A stretch of DNA of 64,000 nucleotides from Siphonodentalium dalli (Eukaryota > Mollusca > Scaphopoda > Gadilida > Siphonodentaliidae): positions 158,778,875 through 158,842,874 of the forward strand of contig CP136062.1 in assembly GCA_032622095.1 (NCBI GenBank), given 5' to 3'. How positions within the stretch are numbered: the first letter of the stretch is position 1; every line of letters starts with the position of its first letter. Shown here one piece after another: positions 1 to 11,100 of the stretch. Below the pieces are notes generated by a model that was given only the letters and a program-made list of their open reading frames with translations, was not told the DNA's origin and searched no databases. Position numbers and translations under genes: made by a program.

Positions 1-16
1 TGCCAGTAAGTCTTTT

Positions 17-825
17 GAATTCCAGCTGTGGTAATTGAGATATGTGTGCTGTGATATATTTGTCGCATCATAGAGATACCTAGTCGATTTCATCACCTCC
101 AAATTAACATGTTTCGGGTTCTGTTGAGAAAAGTTTCATTTGAGTCGAGGAACCCAGCATTCAAAGCTCAGTGCTATTAGATATCGATCATTGACATCTA
201 TGTAGTTTATTCATCTCAAATTCCACTGGAATTCCCCAGCAAGTGTCAAAATAAATGTAAATAAAACATATGCATGTGGGATATTGTACTTGTTTTATGA
301 TATGCCTAAAAATGATCACTGGATCAGGAATAATTGAACAAATGTACCCGATTACCAGCCATCAAAATGTAGTGTCGCTTTTGTTTCTGGTAGATATTTT
401 CGTCGGCATTTTTCCGAGAATCATTTCCTATCACCACTAAATGAAAATCACATATCCGTATATATTTCCGTTGGAATTTTTTACCAAGCTAATACAACTT
501 TGAGGTTTATATAATAAATACATTTCATTAATCGGATACGTAATAGCTCTTAGCTTTGAAGTGCGAGTCCTTCGACAATAACAAGAAATATTTGTTCACC
601 CCTAATGAGAAGGAAAAGTAATATAAGTGTACTAAATCAGACAAAGCACCTTTAACCATGACCCATGAGCAAGTTTCACATTTTTAACCATATTAACAAA
701 TCTAGCATAGTTACCTTCCCACAAATTATTCTAGACATTGATTCATGTCAATGTCTCCAGATTACAGAATCAAAGAAATAAGTTAGTTAAATCTCGCGAT
801 GACAATGTTGATTCCTTCGATTTTT
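17..825. repeat. Intron segment duplication, copy 1
   Basis: This segment matches 1046-1870 almost base for base with small indels, starting at a shared GAATTCCAGCTGTG and running to a shared CTTCGATTTT. In the second copy that end leads straight into the splice acceptor of a TSP1 exon. Here the sequence continues TTTCTTACTTCTG and no exon follows. Part of it (about 140-175) also resembles the TTAA-flanked element family found at 31179 and 31637. Bases 826-1045 are unique spacer in which I recognise nothing. Confidence 0.85.
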
Positions 826-1045
826 TCTTACTTCTGTTCAAAATTGAGACATAATCGTGGCATGAAAGTTCAATACGGAAAATCATGAATTATTGAGTTA
901 AGGTTGGTGTCAAGTTCAACCAGCATTCCCAGATTACTAACAAAATTAATGTTGTGCCAAAGTTGGGTGGGTTAGACTCTTTCCAAACACATCATATCCC
1001 CATGTCCCTCGACCAGCGTACTGTGCATGTAGTTTAGTGTGTTTT

Positions 1046-1870
1046 GAATTCCAGCTGTGATAACTGAGATCTGTATGCTGTGAAATATTTGTCGCTTCAT
1101 CGTCATTTTAGAGATACTTAGTCCGATATTATCACCTCCAATTTAATATGTTTCGGGTTCTGTTGTGAAAACACTGACAAGTCTCATATGGGTGGAGGAA
1201 CCCAACATTCAAAGCTCAGAGTTATTATAAATCGATTATTGACATCTATGTAGTTTATTCACCTCAAACTCCACTGGAATTCCCCAGCAATTATCAAAAT
1301 ATATGTAAATAATACATATTCACGTGGGATCTTGTACTTCTTTTATAATGTGCCTAAAAATTATCACTGGATCAGGAATAATTGAACAAATGTACCCGAT
1401 TGCCAGCCATCAAAAGGTAGTGTCGCTTTTGTTTCTGGTAGACATTTTCGTCGGCTTTTTTCCGACAATCATTTCCGATCACCACTAAATGAAACATCAC
1501 ATATCCGTATATATTTCCGTTGGAATTTTTACCAAGCTAATAACAATTTGAGGTGTATATAATAAATACATTTCATTAAACGGATACCTAATAGCTCTTA
1601 GCTTTGAAGGGTGAGTCCTTCGACAATAACAAGAAATATTTGTTCACCCCTAATGAGAAGGAATAGTAATATAAGGGTACTAAATCTTGCAACGCACCTT
1701 TAACCATGACCCATGAGCAAGTTTCACATTATTAACCATATTAACATATCTAACATAGTTACCTTCCCACAAATTATTCTAGACATTGATTCATGTCAAT
1801 GTTTCCCCTATTCCAGAATCAACGAAATATGTTAGTTAAATCTCCCGATGACCATGTTAATTGCTTCGAT
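1046..1870. repeat. Intron segment duplication, copy 2
   Basis: Direct repeat of 17-825 with an offset of about 1030 bp. It ends at the splice acceptor of the TSP1 exon that starts at 1877, so it is the intron upstream of that exon. Divergence from copy 1 is a few percent with short indels. Confidence 0.85.
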
Positions 1871-1876
1871 TTTCAG

Positions 1877-2047
1877 TGAATGGTAAGTGGACCCCCTGGG
1901 CACGGTGGAGTCGATGTAACAAAAAATGTGGACGTGGAAGAAGGATCAGGAAAAGACGGTGTACGAACCCCGCCCCACGCTACGGTGGCAGAAGATGTCC
2001 AGGCAAAGCGTTGGTGTCAGGGGTGTGTAACTCCAAACCATGTGCAG
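1877..2047 (+). CDS. TSP1-domain exon (phase 1-1), module 1
   Basis: A single internal exon encoding one thrombospondin type-1 repeat, an extracellular adhesion module of about 57 residues. Seen: acceptor GATTTTCAG before 1877 and donor CAG|GTAATA after 2047. The exon is 171 nt and both borders are phase 1. The domain begins VNGKWTPWARW, giving the three layered Trp, then CNKKCGRG, an Arg-rich strand RRIRKRRC, NPAPRYGG and a final CNSKPCAG, so all six cysteines are present. The WxxW motif is the known C-mannosylation pattern. The O-fucose site C-x-x-S/T-C-x-x-G is absent because Lys replaces Ser/Thr. The next intact exon recognised is more than 21 kb away. The host protein family (hemicentin-like, coadhesin-like or other) cannot be decided from this window. 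Confidence 0.93.
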
Positions 2048-2322
2048 GTAATATATCACATTGGCAAACATTATTATTATATGCAATTTGATGAAGAAGC
2101 CTAAAATTGGGCTCGGTTTTATTACACCGTGGTCCAGATCTGTAGATTAAAAGAGGTCATTTGTGGCATTGTCCCATTTCATGTCCATGTCATAAAACAT
2201 GGTAATCGTTATCGGCTTTTTTTCGATCATTGCAAGTCATGGACATTTTTTTCCTATGACTTTGCCAGAAACATGACTATATGAGCGTATATGACCAAGG
2301 ACACGGTCGCATGCGAAATTGG

Positions 2323-2700
2323 ACCCGATTTGACCTTGAATTGACCATTTTTAAGGTCACGGTCAGGTCGGGGTCATGATTTGGCCCGTCCAAAACACTC
2401 CCCGGACAAAAGTTAACTTGGGTATCAAATTTCGTAGAAATCCGCCAGTTTTACCCGATTTGACCTTGAATTGACCATTTTGAAGGTCAATGTCAGGTCT
2501 TGGTCACGATCTGACCCGTCCGGACAAAAGTACGCCTAGGTATCAAATTTCATCGAAATCCGCCAGTTTTATCCGATTTAACCTTGAATTGACCATTTTG
2601 AAGGTCAAGGTCAGGTAGGGTCACGATTTGACTCGTCCAAAACACTCACCGGATAAAAGTATCCCTAGGTATAAAATTTTGTCGAAATCCTCCAGTTTTA
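2323..2700. repeat. Tandem repeat, ~120-130 bp unit, 3 copies
   Basis: Three degenerate copies begin near 2323, 2453 and 2572, each containing CCGATTTGACCTTGAATTG, a run like AAGGTCAAGGTCAGGTCG and a GACCCGTCCAAAACACTC-like stretch. Similar AAGGTCAAGGTCA and GGACAAACTGACCCG wording recurs at 49190-49400. Bases 2048-2322 are intron with nothing recognised. Confidence 0.8.
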
Positions 2701-2844
2701 TATAGCAGATTTTAAATAGTAAGCTACATCTTGAACTAACAAGGTCGTGTAAAGGTAGCGCTTGAAAAAAAGCATGTATTATGTGATTGGTCTGCCCATC
2801 CTCTGTCTGGCGACCATCTGTCCGTTCGTTAGCAATTTTGGTTT

Positions 2845-3080
2845 CCGGATGATGACTTTAGTTTCGTTTATTTTATCGGAACTAAATTTGGTGTGTGAGT
2901 TTTCTAAACCAAATTTCAGACCAGGTTCGAATTTAGGTTCGTTTGGTTGTTCTTTGCTGACTTATGGCTCTTTTCGACTTAGAATTTTCAATATATAAGT
3001 TACCGAATGATACTTTTAGCTTGGTTTATGTTACACGAACCAAATTTTAAGTTTTCCAGACCAAAATACACTGTCAAGTT
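2845..3080. repeat. Diverged tandem duplication (~156 bp period)
   Basis: Bases 2845-2925 and 3000-3080 share an ordered run of words (CCGAATGAT, TTTAGTTTGG-like, GAACCAAATTT, TTTTCCAGACC). It is an old duplication inside non-coding sequence. Nothing else is recognised between 2700 and 3520. Confidence 0.5.
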
Positions 3081-3526
3081 CAAACATTGGTTTTATCCGA
3101 ATATGTATACTATGGCTGTTCGTAAATGTACAACAAATCCTATTACCATACCTTGTTTTTATATGTCCATTTGACTTAGAAAATTCAGCGTCCGCCTATA
3201 GTAACATTTTCAATACTACACTTTAGTGTCACTGCCATTTTTTTGTTTTTGTACAGTTCATAAAAGACACCGGGCGTATTTTTCCACGCTCTTGTTTTAG
3301 TTTCATAGGGATTCGGGATTCCACAACATTGCCACTAAAATTCCCGAACAGAATTCCAAACACTAAATTTTCTTTAAAACTCTTTAAAACTTACCACACA
3401 ATGACGGCCACTTTTTCGTTCAAATGCCGGCCAATTTGCGATCAAATCCCGTCCAATTGAATCCTTCCCGATTCCGGCATATTTAATATAGTTACATTCT
3501 CATAGTAAAAGCTCCCGATGAAAAAA

Positions 3527-3550
3527 TGTGTAAATCGTAACCATGTCCAG
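3527..3550 (+). pseudogene. Fossil 3' end of a TSP1 exon
   Basis: The last 24 bases of a TSP1 exon are recognisable: codons TGT AAA TCG TAA CCA TGT CCA G, compared with TGT AAA TCG AAA CCA TGT CCA G in intact copies. The Lys codon has become a TAA stop (3538-3540) and the donor GT has become AT at 3551. The next ~15 bases still resemble the start of the intron after the exons at 23031 and 34046, and more of that intron reappears at about 4250-4440. The 5' part of the exon is no longer recognisable. Confidence 0.6.
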
Positions 3551-4249
3551 ATATTATTTTACACAAATAATATGTAGTCTGAATCAGGCTTTAGCCAGTG
3601 CTACTTGCTAAAGCATCTTTTTGAAAATCTGAATATTCCAGAGAGATCTATATCTTCAAACCAGTGGAATCAATTTGAGCAAATAGAACACATAACTGTT
3701 GAAAGCGTTGGTCTATTAGACACCTTTTTTCATGATGAAAGACGACATAAAATTATTACGAATAGCTATTTTAATCGAATTTTTTTCTCATGGTCCGAAA
3801 ACATTTTTGGAAAAGTGACGACCACGTGACTGTTGCTTGTCGCTCGCAGTGATTAAGTTGTACTTAATTATGCTGTGTCGTCATAGCTTAGCGCTTTGTT
3901 TTATTGTTTATGTGTTTTTTTTTTGCAAGATTATCCTGTTTCACGACGACAAATGATATGATTACCACTATTGTATAGAACTAACCCCACATGGTGATAC
4001 AAATTTCAGGACATAACCTCAGAGTCATCTCCCCCAATCAGGAGCTGAAAAACTATTTGTGAGTTTTGTTGAAAATTCTAAACAGTAATCCTAACAATGG
4101 ATAGGGAAGAACGACAATGAATAGAAAGAACACAAATTCTGGTCCCCTAGTACCCTCTTCGTAATAATTATATGTTGTCGTTCATTACCCAAAAGGTTTA
4201 TATTGTGTCGTACAGAATAGTGTTGGCGCAATTTGACAGACTGCTATGA

Positions 4250-4440
4250 AAATAATCCTTCCTGGTGTCAAAATAAAATCAATTTTCCTCACCAAAATAA
4301 ATATACACCAGTTAGTGCACTGCATGCCAATATCAGCTTCCACTTGTCTGTGTTCAACCAACTCAAGTAATGACTTGTCTCGTAATTTAGCCTCACAAAT
4401 TATAACCCTTGACTTGCAACATTAACACTAGTTCCGGATA
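4250..4440 (+). repeat. Relic of the intron that follows TSP1 exons
   Basis: Shares ordered words with the intron downstream of the exons at 23031 and 34046 (AATCCTTCCTG, ATCAGCTTCCAC, CAACTCAAGT, AATTTAGCCT). It also matches 6165-6370. The fit with the exon fossil upstream suggests an old duplicate of exon plus intron. Bases 3551-4249 and 4441-5317 contain no gene I can support. Confidence 0.55.
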
Positions 4441-5317
4441 TTGTTATTGGCGTCTCCCAAGGGCATACTTCGGAGTACGGCTTTGGCCATACCAATATGG
4501 CAAAGGTGAATGATATCCTTCTAAATGCATTGATCAGGACCAGGCACCATCACTGCCCAATGCATTTCCGATAAGTTCAGCTCCAATGTTAGCAATCCTG
4601 CCATTCCTGATATGCCCAATTAACTTATTAAGAGTATTGGAACAACTAATTGATCATAATTTTTGAGCAGTACACGTAGTTATGATAAGTTGCTTCATAT
4701 TGCGTGCATACATGTATGCACTTTCCAATATATAGCTGCATAGGCCTATTCCTCATTTATGTGCCATGGCTATGAACTGCCGGGAAAGTGCATGGGCTAA
4801 ATGTGTACGTGGTATTGATGTGCGGATGTTTGTAATTTTAGTTGTTAAGATGCATGTATCGCCAACCGTAGAAATGTCACTCACAAGTGCCAAATTCAGT
4901 CATTCCGGTATAGGCTATAGCATTTTTGCAACCAGCCTGCATGCCGCATTAATTGCAATGTACATGCAATTTGGTGGAGGATTTAGTTGAGCAAACTTCT
5001 CATTACTTCGGAAGTGATACCCGATTTCATGTTCTCCACATTCCATGTGCTGTCAGCCAATGCTAAGATGGTGGATGCACATGTACTTTTCAGATATTAT
5101 CGTACACTGCTGAAGTTAGACAATATATTTCCGGGAAAAAGCCTGGTTAATAATCATGACATTTTAACTTTGAAGTAAATATTCCGAGTTCGAAACTTGC
5201 ACATTGTCACAGTTTCACGACCGATATCAGAATGCAGAGTGCGTGTTACATTGAACCTACACAATAAACCAACAGAGACCAGCAACTATGTCGACTGTTC
5301 TCTAAGTATTTGCACAT

Positions 5318-5415
5318 GGATACATTTAGATAAAAGTTTGTTATTCACAGCTTATCTTTCTTCTGTGATGGCAATGGTCAGTCGAGAGACTGGTGCTCAA
5401 TTAAATTTAACTAGC
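5318..5415. repeat. Dispersed duplication, copy 1
   Basis: Near-identical to 6481-6598, sharing TTGCACATGGATACATT, AAAAGTTTGTTATTCA and the core GGTCAGTCGAGAGACTGG followed by TCAATTAAATTTAACTAGC. Copy 2 carries a small insertion in the middle. Open frames across it are incidental. Confidence 0.8.
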
Positions 5416-5935
5416 ATGCAGTTGGGCTGCGTTGTTGGAACATCGACATGTTATATAAATCAAATTTGGTTACTACATGTATACATAACATCACTGGAGC
5501 TTGATATACCCCACTCGTCTGATATATACACTAGTACTCCACATTCCCCTCATCAACTTCTGCAGTGACATACATTGGCGAATGTAATTATGTAATTGTC
5601 ACTCACTCATGTATATAATCTACTTGAAATACCACCGATGTCAGGATCGAGCTTATTTACTCAATATTGCAGTAAATATTACTGATTTACTTTTTTCTAA
5701 CTACTTCTATATGCATGTATATATCAGTAAACCAAGTAAAACGCGTCATTTTGAATGCAATGTGAAACAATTTCCCCACGGCAGCCCACCCCCGAACCCC
5801 CTCCTACAAGAGGAGACTATTGTGTTCTCACCACTCACTGGTTTTCAGCTCGGATAATGTTTCACAGCATATGTATATTGTGCTCCATATTATTCGGCCG
5901 TACGAATAATTGTATGCCCGCTATGCCCCTGTCTC

Positions 5936-5957
5936 CGACGTGTAAAGCAATGTCCAG
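5936..5957 (+). pseudogene. Second fossil 3' end of a TSP1 exon
   Basis: GACGTGTAAAGCAATGTCCAG followed by GTATAAATTAC corresponds to the exon end GGCGTGTAAATCGAAACC..TGTCCAG and the intron start GTATTATATTAC of the copy at 23031. About five bases are lost inside the Lys-Ser-Lys-Pro codons, giving a frameshift. The donor is intact. Upstream bases (5905-5935) are only weakly similar. Intron-like similarity resumes at 6165. Confidence 0.5.
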
Positions 5958-6164
5958 GTATAAATTACAAAGATAATAGTGATTCTTCATGCGCATTCTG
6001 AACAAGGTGTTAGCAAGAATTAGCTGTTTCTTTTTTCGAGAAATGAGAAATGTTGCGTAGAAGCTATGTATATCTAAAAACTAGTGCATAAATTGGAATT
6101 TACCATTTGAAAAGCTATAACACGTAACGAGTTCAAGCATGTGTTTATTTTCTCAGACTTCTTC

Positions 6165-6370
6165 CGAAATAATTCTCCTTGGTTTTTTTTTAGACAAAAT
6201 CAATATTGCCTACCAAAATGAATATACACATGTAAGTGTAGTACATGATAATATCGGCTTCCACTTTTTTATGTTTGGCAAACACAAGACAAATTTAATT
6301 TTGTATTTATAAATATTTTTATCAAACCCATGTCACCAAATTATAACTCACACGTGATCTCTCTTTAAAT
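6165..6370 (+). repeat. Second relic of the post-exon intron
   Basis: Shares the same order of words as 4250-4440 (CTCCTTGG, AAAATCAATATTGCCTACC, AATATACAC, ATATCGGCTTCCAC, AAATTATAACTC). It lies downstream of the exon fossil that ends at 5957, as expected for a decayed exon-intron duplicate. Confidence 0.5.
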
Positions 6371-6480
6371 TTAAAACGTACAAATAGTTCAAAAATCGAA
6401 AAATATGGCCAGATTACAACGAATGTAGTTCAGTGGCATCGTGTTGTTTGTATTGGTTTATAATTGTGAGGAACTTAGAT

Positions 6481-6598
6481 TTGCACATGGATACATTCAG
6501 ATAAAAGTTTGTTATTCAAACTCAATCTTTCTTCTGAAATGTGTGGCTCGATGGTAATGGTCAGTCGAGAGACTGGTGCTCAATTAAATTTAACTAGC
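6481..6598. repeat. Dispersed duplication, copy 2
   Basis: Counterpart of 5318-5415. It ends at ACTAGCTTTCA immediately before a MITE starting CACTGCCAAAAAT, so the element inserted at or next to the end of this copy. Confidence 0.8.
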
Positions 6599-6602
6599 TT
6601 TC

Positions 6603-7140
6603 ACACTGCCAAAAATATTTTCTCAATACAGGAAAAAAAAAATCTTGAAATGAGATATTATCTTGGGAGAATAGCTAGAAAAATAAGAAAAACATATTTT
6701 CTAGGTCAAGAAATGAAAGGGTGGGAAAATTTCTTGTCTGAGAAAATTTCTTTAAGAAAACACAGTAATCTTAGTAAGCAAATCCTAGTAAAAAAATCTT
6801 AGTATAGATTTTTTTTCTTAATGTAGGAAAGATTGTTTTTCTCACATAAGTTTATTTTTCTTGAAATAAGATAAGTTTAAGATACTGCGATTATCTTGGG
6901 AGAATAGCTAGAAATTTAAGAAAGCTATACAATTAATCTAGAACAAGAAATTATATTTTCTATAGTTAGAAATATCGTCAAGATATTTTTTCTTAAGTGA
7001 TGCCAATTTTTTCTAGAATGAGATTTTCTCAAGCAAGAAAATAAATCTAAGTAAGGAAAACAAGTTTTCTTAACTAGGAATATTTTCCCCAATTAGGAAA
7101 GATATATTAGAAAACAATTCTTAATTAAGAAAAACATTTA
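6603..7140. mobile_element. MITE with CACTGCCAAAAAT terminus
   Basis: Starts with CACTGCCAAAAATATTTTCT and continues with many AAGAAA/TTTCTT strings that can fold on themselves. The same terminus occurs reversed at 22848 (TTTTTGGCAGTG), followed inward by the same TCTTGAAACAAG-type sequence, so the two are members of one family. The right terminus of this copy is not clear; I stop it where the pattern fades. No transposase is present. Confidence 0.6.
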
Positions 7141-7264
7141 ATTTTAAATTAATATATAATTTCAATTGTGTTTTAAAATATACAATTGACATTTATTCTG
7201 AATATAAAAACTTCTTTGTAAATATCATTGTTAAATGTATAATAGAGACAATAAGGGGGCTTAA

Positions 7265-7749
7265 AGGCACGGGAGGCCTTAGTTGTCGAAAATATTCATA
7301 TTTGTTTCAATCACCGTAAACAGAAAAACATTAAAACGCATACAGTTTTGTTCATATATACCATGACCATCGCGTAAACAGCATGCTATCATAAAGACCT
7401 ACTATATTTTACCTAAGCAGGAGCCTGATTGTGTTACAGAAGGCAGCACAGTGTTACTGGCTAATCACACACAAATGATATAAATGCTCTTTATTCGTTC
7501 CATATCAAAATTCAGCAACAATGAACGCTCTTTATGTTTACCATCATAATATAAACAAACACCAGGAAAATAACTTTTTATGCTTTTGTTTACATAACAA
7601 TGGTCAAACATATGACAATAACATACTGTTTATGCGATATTTCTTATTTGTATACGGACAAAGTCTGTCTACATTTTAATATTCTTTCTGTTTGTGGCGG
7701 TTTTTGAAATATTTTCACAGCATACCTACTGCCAAGGCCTCCTGTACCT
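7265..7749. mobile_element. TTAA-flanked MITE (piggyBac-type), 485 bp
   Basis: Flanked by TTAA at 7261-7264 and 7750-7753. Termini are AGGCACGGGAGGCCTTAG and, reversed, AGGTACAGGAGGCCTTGG. Inverted similarity continues inward for well over 100 bp (AAAATATT, AAACAGAAA, ATTAAAA). TTAA target duplication is the hallmark of the piggyBac superfamily. No transposase is encoded, so it is non-autonomous. Confidence 0.75.
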
Positions 7750-8315
7750 TTAAATATACAATCAACAATTTCTCGTTACATTTACAATTTCTCGTTTGTT
7801 CTAAAATTGCCAGTGGCCAAACAAGATACTGTGTACATACGTGAAGTGAAACTATACAAAGTACCTGTATCTTGTTCTGCCTCTTAAAATTGTATAAACC
7901 TATATACGCAACAAAAAATATATTGACTGCTAATAATTAAGCCCTGACACATGATTTTCAATATATTTATAGAAAGAGTTATCTCAAATCTGTCGGTTGC
8001 AAAAAAAATATAACAATTTCTGTTATTTGAGTATCCAGTTCAAACGATAGGAAAAAAAATCATCACACATGACAAAACAAGCCCTGTATGTGCCTTAATA
8101 AACATTGTAAGTCTGTATTTTTTAATGCACAGATTCTAGGACAGGTGATGTGTAATAAACACAGAAAGACACTTGTATTAATGGATTTGTTGATACAGCA
8201 CTTATGCCATTGAGGATAGATAGAACTCTAGACAGTGCTGTTCATTCTATCATTGTGCGCTAGCCAGGTACTAGCCCACGTCTTTTCGGTGTGCAACAGC
8301 TTGGGATATTGAATT

Positions 8316-8450
8316 CAGTAATGCCCTAAGTATAATCGACTCCTTAAACACAGTAGAATTATGGGTAACTTTTCAGGATTTAGTCTGAATCCTGAAAAGT
8401 TACCCATAATTCTGCTGTGGTTAAGGAGTCGATTACTTCGAGCATTACTG
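8316..8450. mobile_element. Foldback MITE, 135 bp near-perfect hairpin
   Basis: CAGTAATGCCCTAAGTATAA at the left pairs with TTACTTCGAGCATTACTG at the right. The arms include AATCGACTCCTTAA and AATTATGGGTAACTTTTCAG and leave only a few bases of loop near GATTTAGTC. A second family member lies at 25557-25770. The small open frame on the minus strand across it is an artefact. Confidence 0.85.
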
Positions 8451-9233
8451 TAGTTGAAACTGTTTTGGACCGAGTCCTGTTCGGCTACTCTTCTATAACC
8501 TCTCAAGATATCAGTGCTGAATGGGTCACCACGAATCACTCAATTAAACAATCGCAACGGTGTTGAGTGTTTTGCTTATCGCTCACTATTTTAGTGCTGT
8601 ATATAAACAAATGATTGACTCACACAAAGTATGTTTTGTGGATAATAACGCATTCATATGAACATTATCCTATACATGTACTAATATTAGTATATTCTTG
8701 GGAAACTTTTTGTAAATGTTATTTATAAATTAAAACTTATAACGAAGGCCATCCATTCCTTTAAGTTCCAAATATATAAGCAGAATCATTTTAATTGCAT
8801 ACCGCATCCATCGTGGTGCAACTGTTTTGTGTTCAAGGGGTAACCTTACCATGATGTTGGAAATTACTGCAGTGTAATACCACAGCATTACCGGGGTAAC
8901 ACCACGTTAGAGATGGTCAATTACTTTAAGTATATGCAGGTTTGAAATCATCATGCTTGGGAAAGGCTGCCCTCTATGATCTTATAAAAAAGCGTCAATT
9001 TGACCTAATCTGAAGAAATACTGGTAGTGCTACAATCAAGATAACTTCAGCACACAATTCTGGGCGTAAACTCCATCAGAGAAGAGCATCGGGGTGGGAC
9101 TCGGTCAAAAACAGCATCAACCCAACCGATACCACCAAGGTGTGGACCGGGAAAACTTGGTCTAAACAGGTACTAGTGCATGCATGTATTACAAGTATTA
9201 AAGGGTACACTAAATCCAGCCATTTATGAGACC
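8451..9233. other. Intron or intergenic stretch, nothing recognised
   Basis: AT-rich sequence with no exon-like open frame flanked by consensus splice sites and no repeat matched elsewhere in the window. Confidence 0.5.
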
Positions 9234-9437
9234 ATCTCCTTTTATACTCAACAGAATATATGCAACAAATGAATGAATTTGGCCCATGGATAAGTGCAAC
9301 ACTTGTGTGTTCTATGAACAGTGCAAACAACATGGTATTTATAATGAAAATGAATTATTGGCTGGAGTCATAAATTCATTTTCATTATAATTTATACATG
9401 TTGTTTGCATATATTCTGCTGTTTATAAAAGGAGATG
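9234..9437. repeat. Inverted repeat (foldback)
   Basis: ATCTCCTTTTATACTCAACAG near 9235 pairs with CTGTTTATAAAAGGAGAT near 9417-9434. An inner pair (ATAATGAAAATGAATT and AATTCATTTTCATTAT) flanks a short loop at about 9355-9372. Probably a small non-autonomous element. The minus-strand open frame across its left arm is incidental. Confidence 0.75.
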
Positions 9438-10104
9438 CTCAGTGTAAAACACTGCAATATGGAACTTAAAGAGCTTTGATCTATCTTCTACTGGAAACAA
9501 CTGTTAAATTTATTAAGACTTTATCAAGTCTTTTCACAGTATAGACTACATGTTAGTATAGCACTAGTACTCACTATTATTTCCAGACTTTTTGTGATAA
9601 AAATGCAGATAAAAGTGCAGAATTACATGTACATGTACTTGTTTTAAATTGATGCATTAAGTGAATGAGCGGCTTTAGAGTTCTTTGAAGTGCGGTCATG
9701 CAAAATAACATAAAAGTTTGTAAAAAAAAAGGTACATGTACATACTACTATGATTATAGCGGTATGAAGTGTCTGGAGCACCTTTTATGGATAAAAGCGA
9801 ATGTAAAACAGGCCTTAAAATTTTGCAAGAATCAAACTATAGCATTTCTACATCAAATCAGCTGCTTTTTACCAGACTCAAACTAAGAATCATGATACTG
9901 ACTCTCATCATACTAAAATCCCTACAAAATAATCTAATGGTGCGCAGATATTTCATTGAGTGTTTCAAATTATTTTAAAGGGACCCAAGGCACTCACAGT
10001 GAGTAAATATGCCAAAACATATAACATACTAGTACAACAGTTCGTAAAAACATCACCACTAAGAAAAACATGAATTACTGGTTGATATATTAATTATTGA
10101 AAGT
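9438..10104. other. Stretch with nothing recognised
   Basis: Two overlapping short open frames at 9698-9978 lack domain similarity, splice context or repeated occurrence. I treat the stretch as non-coding. Confidence 0.5.
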
Positions 10105-10235
10105 TTTCCAATAACGAAATTTCTCCTGTTGGAACCATTGCTATGTAAACAAAACTGTTACAGTGATTTGTCAAAGTTTTTATTACCGGTAGTCTAAATA
10201 TTATTTTCAGAATATTTTTCAATGCTTTGGCATTG
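10105..10235. repeat. Dispersed repeat also at 22130-22440
   Basis: Shares CCAATAACGAAATT-, GAACCATTGCTATG- and the exact core TATGTAAACAAAACTGTTAC plus AGTGATTTGTCAA with 22140-22215, followed in both by ATTTTCAGAATATTT. Confidence 0.75.
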
Positions 10236-10241
10236 CAATGT

Positions 10242-10475
10242 TTAACCCTTTCATGATGGGAGCTGCGCTGGTGCAGCATTAAATATCATGTACCAGTGAA
10301 TTCTTGTATATATACAAGTCTCACATAGCGAGCCTCACATGTATAAGAGAATGCACTGGATTACAAGGTCACGGTAAATATTGTTAGGCCATGTTTTCTC
10401 TAATATATGTGAGGCTCCATTTTGGAGACTCGCAAATATAAGAGAATGCATTGGCACAGGGTTTTAGCAAAATTT
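10242..10475. mobile_element. TTAACCCTTT element with hairpin arms
   Basis: Begins TTAACCCTTTCATGATGGG and contains two hairpins built from GTCTCACATAGCGAGCCTCAC and TGTGAGGCTCC..GGAGACTCGC, each next to ATAAGAGAATGCA-TGG. It ends with GCATTGGCACAGGG. Relatives lie at 18541, 27412, 43018, 45350 and 58318. The right TTAA end is missing here. Confidence 0.65.
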
Positions 10476-10984
10476 CAGGAATCTCCAGTAATGGAAGGTT
10501 TTAGTTTTTATTAAACTTTGGCATCTTATTGGACTTATTCAACATTGGTTGGTAATGTCACTGTGACAGTGATGTTTATCATAATTGCTAGCATGCAATG
10601 CCATTCTTTCGTATAAATTAATTAACTCACAGAATATCGAAAAGACCAGATGTGAGTATAATATAAATTTATCACCCCATTTTATGCAGGGATACAAAAA
10701 ATAAACATACATGTAACATATGTTATGCTTTAAAGTCAACATGGACAATTAAAGGTAAACAGTCTGATTTGATGGTCTCCATATCATAAGATTCCAAGAA
10801 CAACATTTCTTAATCAATTAATTACCAAAACATAATGCTAACTACTGTCAACGCTAGTGTAACATTTTCCAAAATGTGTTATAAATCAACATTTTGTTCA
10901 TCGCAACTTGGTATCAAGATTATGTCAGTCGACTCGTTGAATATTTGCTAGGCCGGGAAATATTCAAGGTGGTGAAAAATAACA
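10476..10984. other. Stretch with nothing recognised
   Basis: AT-rich. A short minus-strand open frame here has no supporting features. Confidence 0.5.
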
Positions 10985-11100
10985 GATTTCAAAAATTTAT
11001 ATTTTATAACTCAGAACTTTAAAGGGTGTGTTCCTCGACTCGAATCAATTATTTTTACCCCTGAAGCCAAAGAAATGGTAATTGAGGAGCGTGAACTCGG
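10985..11100. mobile_element. Fragment of the AGGTACTC MITE family
   Basis: TTCCTCGACTCGAATCAATTATTTTTACCCCTGAAGCC... and TGGTAATTGAGGAGCG match the right half of the element at 31179-31438 (TTTACCCCCGAAGCCAAAG, TGTAATTTAGGAGCG). The terminus is degenerate. Confidence 0.6.
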
